Shown piece by piece: positions 18,109 to 26,423 of a DNA stretch of 64,000 bases. A program made the translations under genes and the position numbers. The DNA is taken from assembly GCF_020162115.1 (NCBI RefSeq), contig NZ_CP083911.1:1922001-1986000 (forward strand). Direction: 5' to 3'. Under the pieces are notes generated by a model that did not search any database, was not told where the DNA came from, and worked only from the letters and a program-made list of their open reading frames with translations. The stretch is from Tepidimonas taiwanensis. Its GTDB lineage: Bacteria > Pseudomonadota > Gammaproteobacteria > Burkholderiales > Burkholderiaceae_C. Positions within the stretch are counted from its first letter, which is position 1. Each line of letters begins with the position of its first letter.

Positions 18109-19440
18109 TCAGACGGAGCCAGAGACCGACGTTGTGGCCGCGCGGCGCTGGCGGGCGCGCCACCACGGCACCACCGCATCGGCTAATGCCATGAGGGCCA
18201 AAGACACCCCCAGCACCGGCAGCGCCCACCCCAGCAGCACGCACACCGCCAGTACCACCACACGCGCCCGCCACGGCGCGCGTCGCCAAGCGTGCCACAC
18301 GGTGGGCTCATCCCAAAAGCGGCTTCGCCGACGCCACCACATGCGCCAGCCCCATCCCATCAATAACAACAATCCCAGCCCCACCACCGTCAGCGCCAAT
18401 TGGTTGGGCCAACCGAACATCACGCCCATGTGCAGATCCACGGCCCAGCGTGTCAGCTTGGCCGCCAGTGGAAAATCGGCAAACCGCAACACATGCACCA
18501 CCTCGAGCGTGCGCGGATCGATGGCCACCGCATCCACCTGCGTGGGCCAACGCCGGTCGACCTCCACCACCGACCACGCCTTGTCGGCAGCAGGAGGGAG
18601 GCGGATTTCCACGCGTTGAGCGTCGATGCCAGCGGCCTGTGCGGCCGCCCAAACCGAGTCCCACGTCGCCACGGGTTGCACCGCGGGAGCGACCTCGGGC
18701 AGCTGTAGCGGCAATTGGGGGGTTCCCCACCCCAGCGCGCGCCGCCACTGGCCGATGTTGTCCCCCGCCCAGCGGGACCACGTCAAGCCGGAAGCAGACA
18801 AAAACAGCAACCCCAGCAGTAAGGCCAGCCCCCAGCGCACGTGGCGCACGCGCACCGACGGCGCGGTTGCCGTTCGGCGCTGCCGCCACCACAGATACAT
18901 GCCCCCCAGCGCCGCGACCCACAGCCACGATGCGGCCAGCTCGCTGTAGGCGCGCCCGGTCTCGCCCGCCAGCAACTGGCGGTGCAGCAAGCTGCTCACC
19001 GAGCGCAGCGGCAGCGCACCGCTGGTGCCGTACACCACGGCGGCACCCAGCACGTCGGCCGTCGCCGGGTTGACAAATATCGCCCAACGCTCACCCTCTC
19101 CCAACCCCGGCGCGCTAAAGAGCACGCGCGTGCTCGCCTGCGGCTCCAACGCCGGACGCACCGCCACGAGCCGCCATTCCGGCCGCGCATACGCTGTCGC
19201 CGCGACCACCTGCTGCTGTAGCGGCACGTGGGCGGCAGCGGCTGGGGCCACGCGCAGCCAATCGCGGTAATACCAAGCCTCGATCTGAGGGGTCCACACA
19301 TACCACAACCCCGTCACGGCGGCGACCAACAAAAACGGGGCGACGGCCACACCGATCCACGTGTGCAAGCGCCGCACCAGCCACACCGACCAGCCCGCCG
19401 CGACATGACTGCCTCGGGCATCGAAAGCAACTTTAGACAT
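18109..19440 (-). CDS. PepSY-domain membrane protein
   Basis: A 443-residue protein with an N-terminal segment RRLHTWIGVAVAPFLLVAAVTGLWYVW that is diagnostic of PepSY-associated TM proteins. Further hydrophobic segments (around SELAASWLWVAALGGMYLWW, GLALLLGLLFLSASGLTW, LTVVGLGLLLLMGWGWRMWW) flank periplasmic parts. Such proteins often accompany TonB-dependent iron-siderophore receptors and may act as ferric reductases, but no receptor is next to it. The small membrane gene upstream on the same strand (19691-20071) may be its partner. Confidence 0.82.
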   Translation of the reverse strand: MSKVAFDARGSHVAAGWSVWLVRRLHTWIGVAVAPFLLVAAVTGLWYVWTPQIEAWYYRDWLRVAPAAAAHVPLQQQVVAATAYARPEWRLVAVRPALEPQASTRVLFSAPGLGEGERWAIFVNPATADVLGAAVVYGTSGALPLRSVSSLLHRQLLAGETGRAYSELAASWLWVAALGGMYLWWRQRRTATAPSVRVRHVRWGLALLLGLLFLSASGLTWSRWAGDNIGQWRRALGWGTPQLPLQLPEVAPAVQPVATWDSVWAAAQAAGIDAQRVEIRLPPAADKAWSVVEVDRRWPTQVDAVAIDPRTLEVVHVLRFADFPLAAKLTRWAVDLHMGVMFGWPNQLALTVVGLGLLLLMGWGWRMWWRRRSRFWDEPTVWHAWRRAPWRARVVVLAVCVLLGWALPVLGVSLALMALADAVVPWWRARQRRAATTSVSGSV

Positions 19441-19690
19441 ACCTCACGCTTTCCTTGTGTTTTGCGAGGGCCACGGCCGATTGGCGCGCTGCCACACCCG
19501 CCGCTGCTGGCGTGCACGCCTGGGCGCGCGCATGCGCGCCGTGGCCGCCAGCGGCCGCTGGCCGCGGCCACTCTGCCAACGAGAATGAAGAACGACACGG
19601 GAAGAATCACGCGGCGTGAGTGCGGGCGAGACCCGCGCTCACGCCACAGCCCCACCGCCAGGATCAAGGGAGACCCTGCACGGTGAGCGT

Positions 19691-20071
19691 TTACCCCCTC
19701 GGCGGAGCACGGGAGTAGGGGCGCTGCCAAGACGTGGCTTGCCCCGCGATGGACCCCGGGTCGTGCGGCAATTCGTCGCGCCGCGCTCGCTCCACGGCCG
19801 CGCTTGCCGCTGGGGCCAGCAACCACGCCAACGCCGACACCACGCACCATGCGCACGTCAGCATCTGTGCCGCATGCTCGCCGGAAGCACCACGGGAGGT
19901 ATCGGCGTTTGCTTCGTCCACAGCGCGGCAGAGCCAGCCCGACTCCACCCCGAAGCCTTGCGCCGCCATCTCCGCGCGCGCCCACATGCTGCCCACCGCC
20001 GCCCAGGCGGTGGCGCACACCAGCAGCCACGACAGCCACCGGATGCGCAGCGATACGGAGCGCGACGCCAT
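19691..20071 (-). CDS. Small membrane protein, possibly DUF2946-like
   Basis: A 126-residue protein. A hydrophobic N-terminal segment (LSWLLVCATAWAAVGSMW) is followed by a loop with a Cys, a His and CAWC (GEHAAQMLTCAWCVV), then a second hydrophobic segment and an Arg/Pro-rich tail. The loop pattern resembles DUF2946 proteins, which occur near copper or iron genes; this assignment is tentative. It is followed after 250 bp by the PepSY gene on the same strand. An overlapping plus-strand frame is less credible because it lacks membrane segments. Confidence 0.5.
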   Translation of the reverse strand: MASRSVSLRIRWLSWLLVCATAWAAVGSMWARAEMAAQGFGVESGWLCRAVDEANADTSRGASGEHAAQMLTCAWCVVSALAWLLAPAASAAVERARRDELPHDPGSIAGQATSWQRPYSRAPPRG

Positions 20072-20095
20072 GGTGCCCGACGAACGATTGATGCC

Positions 20096-20725
20096 CTAGC
20101 CCTCTGCAGCGCACGCCGCGGCGAGCAGTCGCTCGATCGCCCGCGGGTAAATCAGGTGCTCCTGCGTGAGCACGCGGGCCGCCAGCGTCTCGGGCGTATC
20201 GCCCGGCAGGATGGGCACGACGGCCTGTTCCAGGTATTCACCGTGGTCCAGCTCCGCCGTGACGCGGTGCACCGTGGCGCCAGCGAAGCGGCAGCCCGCC
20301 TCGATCGCGCGGCGGTGCGTGTGCAGCCCCGGAAACGCCGGCAGCAACGACGGGTGGATGTTCAAGATGCGCCCTTCGTAGCGCTGCACGAAGCCGGCGG
20401 TGAGGATGCGCATGAACCCGGCGAGGACGACCAGACCGCGGCCCTGCGGGTCGTGCTGGTCGATCGCCGCCGCGAGCGCTGCGTCGAACGCCTCGCGGCT
20501 GGGGTAGGCGGTGTGATCCACCACCGCGGTGGCGATGCCCTCCTGCGCCGCCCACGCGAGGCCCTTGGCGTCGGGCCGGTTGCTGATCACGGCCGCGACC
20601 GCCGCGCCGTAGCGCTCGCGCCAGCGCCCGCGCGCGGCGGCGCGCACGATGGCCTGCATGTTGGAGCCGGTGCCCGAGATCAGGATCACCAGCGGACGAA
20701 GGACGGCAGGGTCGCGGACGTGCAT
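20096..20725 (-). CDS. purN: Phosphoribosylglycinamide formyltransferase
   Basis: A 209-residue GART of the formyl-THF type, the third step of purine synthesis. It shows LVILISGTGSNMQAIVRA (phosphoribosyl-binding loop), VVLAGFMRILTAGFVQRYEGRILNIHPSLLPAFPGLHTH with the catalytic Asn/His, and ATVHRVTAELDHG with the catalytic Asp region. The start MHVRDPAVLRPLV at 20725 was chosen because a very long in-frame extension upstream is antisense to the acyl-CoA dehydrogenase genes. Confidence 0.95.
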   Translation of the reverse strand: MHVRDPAVLRPLVILISGTGSNMQAIVRAAARGRWRERYGAAVAAVISNRPDAKGLAWAAQEGIATAVVDHTAYPSREAFDAALAAAIDQHDPQGRGLVVLAGFMRILTAGFVQRYEGRILNIHPSLLPAFPGLHTHRRAIEAGCRFAGATVHRVTAELDHGEYLEQAVVPILPGDTPETLAARVLTQEHLIYPRAIERLLAAACAAEG

Positions 20726-20830
20726 GGCCCGACAGTGTAGCGGCGCGTCACCCCGGGCTGTCACGCCGCCGACAGCGCCGCACCGAACGACCGTGCTTGA
20801 ATGTCGCCTCGACCGCGAAGGAGACGATGC

Positions 20831-22003
20831 ATGGATCTGGCCTTTACGCCCGAGGAGCGGGCGTTTCGTGACGAGGTGCGCGCGTGGATCGCCGCGCATC
20901 TGGACCCGGCGCTGGCCGCCAAGGTGCACGCCGGGCTGCGCCTGAGCAAAGATGACATCCAGGGCTGGGCGCGCACGCTGGGGCGACAGGGGTGGCTCGC
21001 CTACCGCTGGCCGCGCGCCTTTGGCGGCCCGGGCTGGACGGTGGTGCAGCAGCACCTCTTCGACGAGGCGCTGGCCGAGGCCGGCGCGCCCCCGATCCTG
21101 CCGTTCGGCCCGGTGATGGTGGCGCCGGTCATCATGGCATTCGGCACGCCCGAGCAGCAGCAGCGCTTTTTGCCGGGCATCGCCAGCGGCGAGGTGTGGT
21201 GGTGCCAAGGCTACAGCGAACCCGGTGCCGGCTCCGACCTGGCAAGCCTGCGCACCCGCGCGGAACGGGTCGGCGACCACTATGTCGTCAACGGACAAAA
21301 AACCTGGACGACGCTGGCCCAGCACGCCGACTGGATCTTCTGTCTGGTGCGCACGAGTCACGAGGGCAAGCCGCAGACGGGCATCAGCTTCCTGCTGATC
21401 GACATGAAGTCGCCCGGCGTGACGGTACGCCCGATCCGGCTGCTCGACGGCGAGTACGAGGTCAACGAGGTGTGGTTCGACGACGTGCGCGTGCCCGTCG
21501 ACAACCTGATCGGCGAGGAAAACAAGGGCTGGACCTACGCCAAATACCTGCTGTCGCACGAGCGCGCCAACATCGCCGACGTCAACCGCGCCAAGCGCGA
21601 GCTCAAGCGCCTGAAGCGCCTGGCGCAGGCCGAAGGCGTGTGGGACGACGCGCGCGTGCGCGACCAAATCGCGCTGCTGGAGGTGGACATCGTCGCGCTG
21701 GAGATGCTGGTGCTGCGCGTGCTGGCCGCCGAGAAGAGCGGCAAACCGGCGCTCGAGATCGCCGCGCTGCTCAAGATCCGCGGCAGCGAGATCCAGCAGC
21801 GCCTGACCGAGCTGATGATGTTGGTCGCGGGGCCGATGGCCCTGCCCTACCGCGAGGCGGCGCTGCACACGCTCACCCCACCCGACAGCGACGATGCGCT
21901 CGCTCCGCTGGCTCCAAGCTACTTCAACATGCGCAAGACGACCATCTACGGCGGCAGCAACGAGGTGCAGCGCAACATCGTCGCGCAGACGCTGCTCGGC
22001 TGA
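20831..22003 (+). CDS. Acyl-CoA dehydrogenase, PimC-like large subunit
   Basis: A 390-residue flavoprotein with the full acyl-CoA dehydrogenase fold. Motifs include WWCQGYSEPGAGSDLASLRT (FAD and substrate contact), VNGQKTWTTLAQHADW and the C-terminal YGGSNEVQRNIVAQTLLG. The last motif has Gly where short-chain enzymes carry the catalytic Glu, as seen in members that work as heteromers. It resembles the large subunit of pimeloyl-CoA dehydrogenase-type pairs. AAGGAG precedes the ATG at 20831. The partner-like gene follows after 30 bp. Confidence 0.88.
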   Translation: MDLAFTPEERAFRDEVRAWIAAHLDPALAAKVHAGLRLSKDDIQGWARTLGRQGWLAYRWPRAFGGPGWTVVQQHLFDEALAEAGAPPILPFGPVMVAPVIMAFGTPEQQQRFLPGIASGEVWWCQGYSEPGAGSDLASLRTRAERVGDHYVVNGQKTWTTLAQHADWIFCLVRTSHEGKPQTGISFLLIDMKSPGVTVRPIRLLDGEYEVNEVWFDDVRVPVDNLIGEENKGWTYAKYLLSHERANIADVNRAKRELKRLKRLAQAEGVWDDARVRDQIALLEVDIVALEMLVLRVLAAEKSGKPALEIAALLKIRGSEIQQRLTELMMLVAGPMALPYREAALHTLTPPDSDDALAPLAPSYFNMRKTTIYGGSNEVQRNIVAQTLLG

Positions 22004-22033
22004 CGCACGACGACAACGGGTGAGGACAGGGCC

Positions 22034-23146
22034 ATGGATTTCGATTTCACCGACGAACAGGTCCAGCTGCGCGATGCGGTGCAGCGCTGGGCCGACAAGG
22101 GCTACGACGTGGAGCGCCGCCGCGCGATCATCGACGCGGGTGGCTTTGACGAGGGCGCGTGGCGTGAACTCGTCGAGCTGGGGCTCACGGGCCTGACGGT
22201 GCCGGAGGTGCACGGCGGCGCGGGGCTGGGCGCCGTGGAGGCGATGGTGGTGATGGAGGCGCTCGGCCACGGCCTGGTGCTGGAGCCGCTGGCACACAGT
22301 TTCATTGCCAGCGCGGTGTTGCAGCGCCACGCGGACGCGGCGTTGCAGCAGGCGTGGCTGCCGCGGCTGGCGAGCGGGGCGCGGCTGGTGCTGGCGCACG
22401 TGGAGCGCCGCAGCCGCCACCGGCTCGACGTCTGTGACACCGCCGCCACCGCGGTGGGCGACGGCTGGCGCGTGCGCGGCCGCAAGGTCGTCGTGCCGGC
22501 GGGCGACCGGGCCGACGCATGGCTGGTGCCGGCGCGCGTCGATGGCACGCTGGCGATGCTGCTGGTCGAGGCGGGCGCGCCGGGCGTCAGCGCCAGCGGC
22601 TATCCGACGCAGGACGGCAGCCGCGCCGCCGACGTGGTGTTCGACGATGCCCCGGCGCGGCTCGTGACGCGCGACGGCGAGGCGGCGCTGGCGTGGGCGG
22701 TGGACGTCGGCATCGCGCTCGTGGCGGCGCAGGCGGTGGGCGTGATGGACCGGGCGTTCGGGCTCACGCGTGACTACCTGCAGACGCGGCGGCAGTTTGG
22801 CGTACCCATCGGCAGCTTCCAGGCGCTGCGGCACCGGCTTGCCGACATGAAGATGGCGCTGGAGCTGGCGCGCAGCATGAGCTATTACGCGACCCTCAAG
22901 CTCGGTGAACCCGAGGCGGTACGGCGCGCGGCGCTGGCGCGCGCCAAGGTGCAGCTCGGCCAGTCGATGCGCTTCGTCGGGCAGCAGGCGGTACAGCTGC
23001 ACGGCGGCATCGGCGTCACCGACGAGTGCCTCATCAGCCACTGCTTCAAGACGCTGACGCAACTGGAGCTCACCTTTGGCGACACGCTGCACCATCTGGG
23101 CGAGGTGGCGGCGCGTATGACCGACGAGGCGGGCGTCGCGGTTTGA
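22034..23146 (+). CDS. Acyl-CoA dehydrogenase, PimD-like small subunit
   Basis: A 370-residue second dehydrogenase. It begins MDFDFTDEQVQLRDAVQRWA and contains TRDYLQTRRQFGVPIGSFQALRHRLADM and GQQAVQLHGGIGVTDECLISH, typical of the alpha-helical domain. The middle FAD-contact region is less conserved than in the upstream gene, and the usual catalytic Glu near the C-terminus is not evident. The pair is probably one alpha/beta heteromer that introduces a double bond next to a CoA thioester; the substrate is unknown. Confidence 0.85.
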   Translation: MDFDFTDEQVQLRDAVQRWADKGYDVERRRAIIDAGGFDEGAWRELVELGLTGLTVPEVHGGAGLGAVEAMVVMEALGHGLVLEPLAHSFIASAVLQRHADAALQQAWLPRLASGARLVLAHVERRSRHRLDVCDTAATAVGDGWRVRGRKVVVPAGDRADAWLVPARVDGTLAMLLVEAGAPGVSASGYPTQDGSRAADVVFDDAPARLVTRDGEAALAWAVDVGIALVAAQAVGVMDRAFGLTRDYLQTRRQFGVPIGSFQALRHRLADMKMALELARSMSYYATLKLGEPEAVRRAALARAKVQLGQSMRFVGQQAVQLHGGIGVTDECLISHCFKTLTQLELTFGDTLHHLGEVAARMTDEAGVAV

Positions 23147-23199
23147 ACGCGCGGACGGCCACGACGACCCCGCCGACGCGTCGCGGCCACGACAGATCG

Positions 23200-23234
23200 A
23201 ACGCCGGTATCGGGGACAACCCGATACCGGCGTT
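23200..23234. repeat. Perfect 15-bp inverted repeat
   Basis: AACGCCGGTATCGGG (23200-23214), loop GACAA, and CCCGATACCGGCGTT (23220-23234) form a very stable hairpin between the second acyl-CoA dehydrogenase and the GMC oxidoreductase genes. Only two T residues follow, so it is not a classic terminator. It could partially terminate, stabilise the upstream mRNA end, or bind a regulator. Confidence 0.7.
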
Positions 23235-23261
23235 ACTGCGTCCAAGCCACGATCGGGCTTG

Positions 23262-24920
23262 ATGAGCGACCGCGCGTACGACACCGACTTCCTCGTCATC
23301 GGCTCCGGCTTTGGCGGCAGCGTGGCCGCGCTGCGGCTCGCGGAAAAGGGCTACCGCGTCACGGTGCTGGAGCAGGGCCGCCACTGGCGCCCGCAGGATC
23401 TACCTGCCACCAACTGGGACTTCGGGCGCTGGCTGTGGCGGCCCGAGCTGGGCTGGCGGGGGTTTTTCTCGCTGCGGTTTTTCCGGCACGTCGTGGTGCT
23501 GCACGGCAACGCGGTGGGCGGCGGATCGATCACCTACGCCAACACGCTGCTGGTGCCGCCGGAGTCTGTCTGGCGGCAGGGCAGCTGGGCCGGCCTCGAC
23601 GCGTGGGATCGGGTCATGCCTGCCCACTACGCCGAGGCCGAACGGATGCTCGGCGTCACCGTCAACCAGCGCCCGGCGGCGGCGGACGAGCGCCTGCGGG
23701 CGATGGCGGCCGCCACCGGCGTCGCCGACACCTGGCACCTGACGCGCGTGGGGGTGTTTTTCGGGGACGAGAGCGCCCCCGGGGATTGCGACCACCCCGA
23801 CCCCTACTTTGGCGGTGAGGGCCCACCGCGGCGGTCGTGCACGGGTTGCGGCGGCTGCATGGTCGGCTGCCGGGTCGGCGCCAAAAATACGCTGGATCGC
23901 AACTACCTGCACCTGGCGCAGCGGCGCGGCGCGGTCCTGCACGCGCAGACGCGCGTCACGCGCATCGTCCCGCTGCCCGCGCCCGACGGACGGGCCGACA
24001 CCACGGGCCGCCACGGCTACACGGTGCACGCCGTCTGTTCGTCGGACGGGCGCAAGCGGGCTGTGCGCTGGACCGCGCGCGCCGTCGTCTGCGCCGCGGG
24101 TTCGCTCGGGACACAGGCGTTGCTGATGGAGGCGCGCCGGCGCGGCGATCTGCCGCACCTGTCGTCGGCGCTCGGGCACCACGTGCGCACCAACGCCGAG
24201 TCGCTGATCGGCGTGCGCTGGCCGGGGTGTACCGAGGACCTCTCGCGCGGCGTGGCCATCGGCTCGGCGATCCGGCTGGACGCCTACACCACCGTCGAGG
24301 CCACGCGCTACCCCGCCGGCTCGGACGCGATGGCGCTGCTGTCCACCGTCATGGGCCGCGACGGCTCACGACTCGGCTGGGCGGGCGCGCTGCTGCGCGG
24401 GCTGCTGACGGCGCCGGGCGCCACGGTACGGCTGCTGCGGCCGCGCGGCTGGGCGCGCGAGTCGATGATCCTGCTGTGCATGCAGACGCTGGACGGCACG
24501 CTCACGCTCGAGTGGCGGCGGCCGTGGTGGTGGCCGTTTCAGTACCGGCTGCGCAGCCGCGGCGCCCCGCTGCCGCACCGCATCCCGGTGGCGGAAGACT
24601 TCGCGCGCCGGGCCGCAGCGGCCACCGGGGGCGTGCCGATGGCGTCACTGCCGGAGGTGCTGTTCCACATCCCGATGACGGCGCACTGCCTGGGCGGCGC
24701 CGTGATGGCCGCGACCCCGCGCGACGGGGTCTGCGACCGCTGGCAACGCGCGTTCGGACAGCACAACCTCTACCTCGTCGACGGGTCGGTGATCGGCGCC
24801 AACCTCGGCGTCAACCCGAGCCTGACGATCACCGCGCTGGCCGAGCGGGCGATGCAACGCATCGCGCCGGTCGCCGCCCAACGCTGGGACGCCATCGGCG
24901 AGCCGATCGCGGCATACTGA
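23262..24920 (+). CDS. GMC-family oxidoreductase (cholesterol-oxidase-like)
   Basis: A 552-residue FAD enzyme that oxidises alcohols. The N-terminal dinucleotide fold is VIGSGFGGSVAALRLAEKG. A Cys-rich segment SCTGCGGCMVGCRVGAKNT (cysteines near residues 193, 196, 199, 203) is typical of this bacterial branch, and the C-terminus has LYLVDGSVIGANLGVNPSLTITALAERAM. The ATG at 23262 is preferred to the in-frame TTG one codon earlier. The next gene encodes an aldehyde dehydrogenase, so the product is probably an aldehyde or ketone passed on in the same pathway. Confidence 0.86.
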   Translation: MSDRAYDTDFLVIGSGFGGSVAALRLAEKGYRVTVLEQGRHWRPQDLPATNWDFGRWLWRPELGWRGFFSLRFFRHVVVLHGNAVGGGSITYANTLLVPPESVWRQGSWAGLDAWDRVMPAHYAEAERMLGVTVNQRPAAADERLRAMAAATGVADTWHLTRVGVFFGDESAPGDCDHPDPYFGGEGPPRRSCTGCGGCMVGCRVGAKNTLDRNYLHLAQRRGAVLHAQTRVTRIVPLPAPDGRADTTGRHGYTVHAVCSSDGRKRAVRWTARAVVCAAGSLGTQALLMEARRRGDLPHLSSALGHHVRTNAESLIGVRWPGCTEDLSRGVAIGSAIRLDAYTTVEATRYPAGSDAMALLSTVMGRDGSRLGWAGALLRGLLTAPGATVRLLRPRGWARESMILLCMQTLDGTLTLEWRRPWWWPFQYRLRSRGAPLPHRIPVAEDFARRAAAATGGVPMASLPEVLFHIPMTAHCLGGAVMAATPRDGVCDRWQRAFGQHNLYLVDGSVIGANLGVNPSLTITALAERAMQRIAPVAAQRWDAIGEPIAAY

Positions 24921-24965
24921 CGCCCGCGCCCCGCCCGCGATGACGCTCCCCGTTCCCCGTACGCG

Positions 24966-26420
24966 ATGAACGCTTTCCGCACCGATTTGGCGGCCCTGCC
25001 GCCCGAGGACACCACCACCGTGCTGCGCGCGCAGCTCGAGCGCATGCGGCGGGCCTTCGCCGCCCGTGCGCCGAGCACCGCGGCACAGCGCCGCGACGCG
25101 CTGGCGCGGCTGCTGCGGGCCGTGCTCGACCACGAGGACGAGTGGGTGCGCGCCATCGACGCCGACTTCGGCCGCCGCAGCGCCACCGAGACGCGGCTGC
25201 TGGAGCTGGGGCCGCTGGCCGATGAGATCCGTTATCTGCGACGCCATGTGGCACGCTGGATGCGTCCGCAGCGCGTGCCCGTCAACCCGCTGTTCTGGCC
25301 GGCGCGCGCGCGCATCGTGCCGCAGCCGCTCGGGGTGGTGGGCATCATCGGCGCGTGGAACTACCCGCTGCAGCTCACGCTGTCGCCGCTGGCCAACGCA
25401 CTGGCGGCGGGCAACCACGTGCTGCTCAAACCGTCGGAGCTGGCCCCGCACACGGCCGCGCTGCTGCAGCGGGTGCTGGGCGAGGTGTTCGCGCCGGAGG
25501 AGGTGTGCGTCGTCACCGGCGGGGCGGACGTCGCGGCGGCGCTGGCGGGGCTGCCGCTCGACCACCTGCTCTTCACCGGCTCGACGCGCGTCGGGCGGCT
25601 GGTGATGCAGGCCGCGGCCGCCCAGCTCACGCCGGTGACGCTGGAGCTCGGCGGCAAGTCGCCCGCGATCGTGGGGCCGGGCGCCGATCTGGCGCAGGCG
25701 GCGGACCGTATCGCCACCGCCAAGGGCTGGAACGCAGGCCAGACGTGTATTGCGCCGGACTACTGCCTCGTGCCGCGCGAGCGGCGCGACGCGTTCGTCG
25801 CCGCGTTACGCGACAGCGTGCGCCGGCGCTGGCCGCGCGGCGCGGCCGATCCGGACTATACGGCGCTGGTCTCGTCCGCCGCATGGGAGCGGATGCAGCG
25901 CCTGGCACGCGAGGCCGCGGACAACGGCGCCACGCTGGTGCCGCTGATGGACACCGCCGCGCAACCCGACGTGCGAGCGATGGGGCCGGTGGCCGTGCTG
26001 GACCCACCGGCGGACTGCGCGCTGATGCGCGAGGAGATCTTCGGCCCGCTGCTGCCGGTGCTGCCCTACGACTCGCTGGAGCAGGCGATCGCCCACGTCA
26101 ACGCCGGGCCGCGGCCGCTGGCGCTGTACCTGTTTGAGCGCGACGCGCGGGCGATCGAGCACGTGCTGCAGGCCACCACCAGCGGCGGCGTCACCGTCAA
26201 CGACTGCATGCTGCACCAGCCGCAGCACGCGCTGCCCTTCGGCGGCGTGGGCGCGAGCGGCATCGGGGCCTACCACGGGCGCCACGGGTTCGAGCGCTTT
26301 TCGCACCGCAAGGGCGTGTACCTGCAGCATCCGCTCGTGGGTGCGGTGTTCGACCGCTGGGTACGACCGCCCTACGGGCCGTTCGTCACCCGGCTGCTGC
26401 GCTGGATGCTGCGCCGCTGA
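24966..26420 (+). CDS. Aldehyde dehydrogenase, coniferyl-aldehyde-dehydrogenase-like
   Basis: A 484-residue NAD(P)-dependent aldehyde dehydrogenase. The conserved motifs are GIIGAWNYPLQLTLSPL, FTGSTRVGRLVM, VTLELGGKSPAIV with the general-base Glu, and GWNAGQTCIAPDYCLVP with the catalytic Cys. The last motif and NDCMLHQPQHALPFGGVGASG match the coniferyl aldehyde dehydrogenase (CalB) branch, although the real substrate may be a different aldehyde. It starts 45 bp after the GMC oxidoreductase gene and ends 3 bp from a convergent gene. Confidence 0.9.
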   Translation: MNAFRTDLAALPPEDTTTVLRAQLERMRRAFAARAPSTAAQRRDALARLLRAVLDHEDEWVRAIDADFGRRSATETRLLELGPLADEIRYLRRHVARWMRPQRVPVNPLFWPARARIVPQPLGVVGIIGAWNYPLQLTLSPLANALAAGNHVLLKPSELAPHTAALLQRVLGEVFAPEEVCVVTGGADVAAALAGLPLDHLLFTGSTRVGRLVMQAAAAQLTPVTLELGGKSPAIVGPGADLAQAADRIATAKGWNAGQTCIAPDYCLVPRERRDAFVAALRDSVRRRWPRGAADPDYTALVSSAAWERMQRLAREAADNGATLVPLMDTAAQPDVRAMGPVAVLDPPADCALMREEIFGPLLPVLPYDSLEQAIAHVNAGPRPLALYLFERDARAIEHVLQATTSGGVTVNDCMLHQPQHALPFGGVGASGIGAYHGRHGFERFSHRKGVYLQHPLVGAVFDRWVRPPYGPFVTRLLRWMLRR

Positions 26421-26423
26421 GCG

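Noticed and set aside
19576..19600. Fur-box-like sequence GAGAATGAAGAAC upstream of the PepSY gene
   Set aside because: Only the left half resembles the consensus and it lies about 140 bp from the start codon; too weak to call.
20726..23299. Minus-strand extension of purN by more than 850 codons
   Set aside because: The extension is antisense to two clear acyl-CoA dehydrogenase genes and has low-complexity composition. The family N-terminus starts at 20725.
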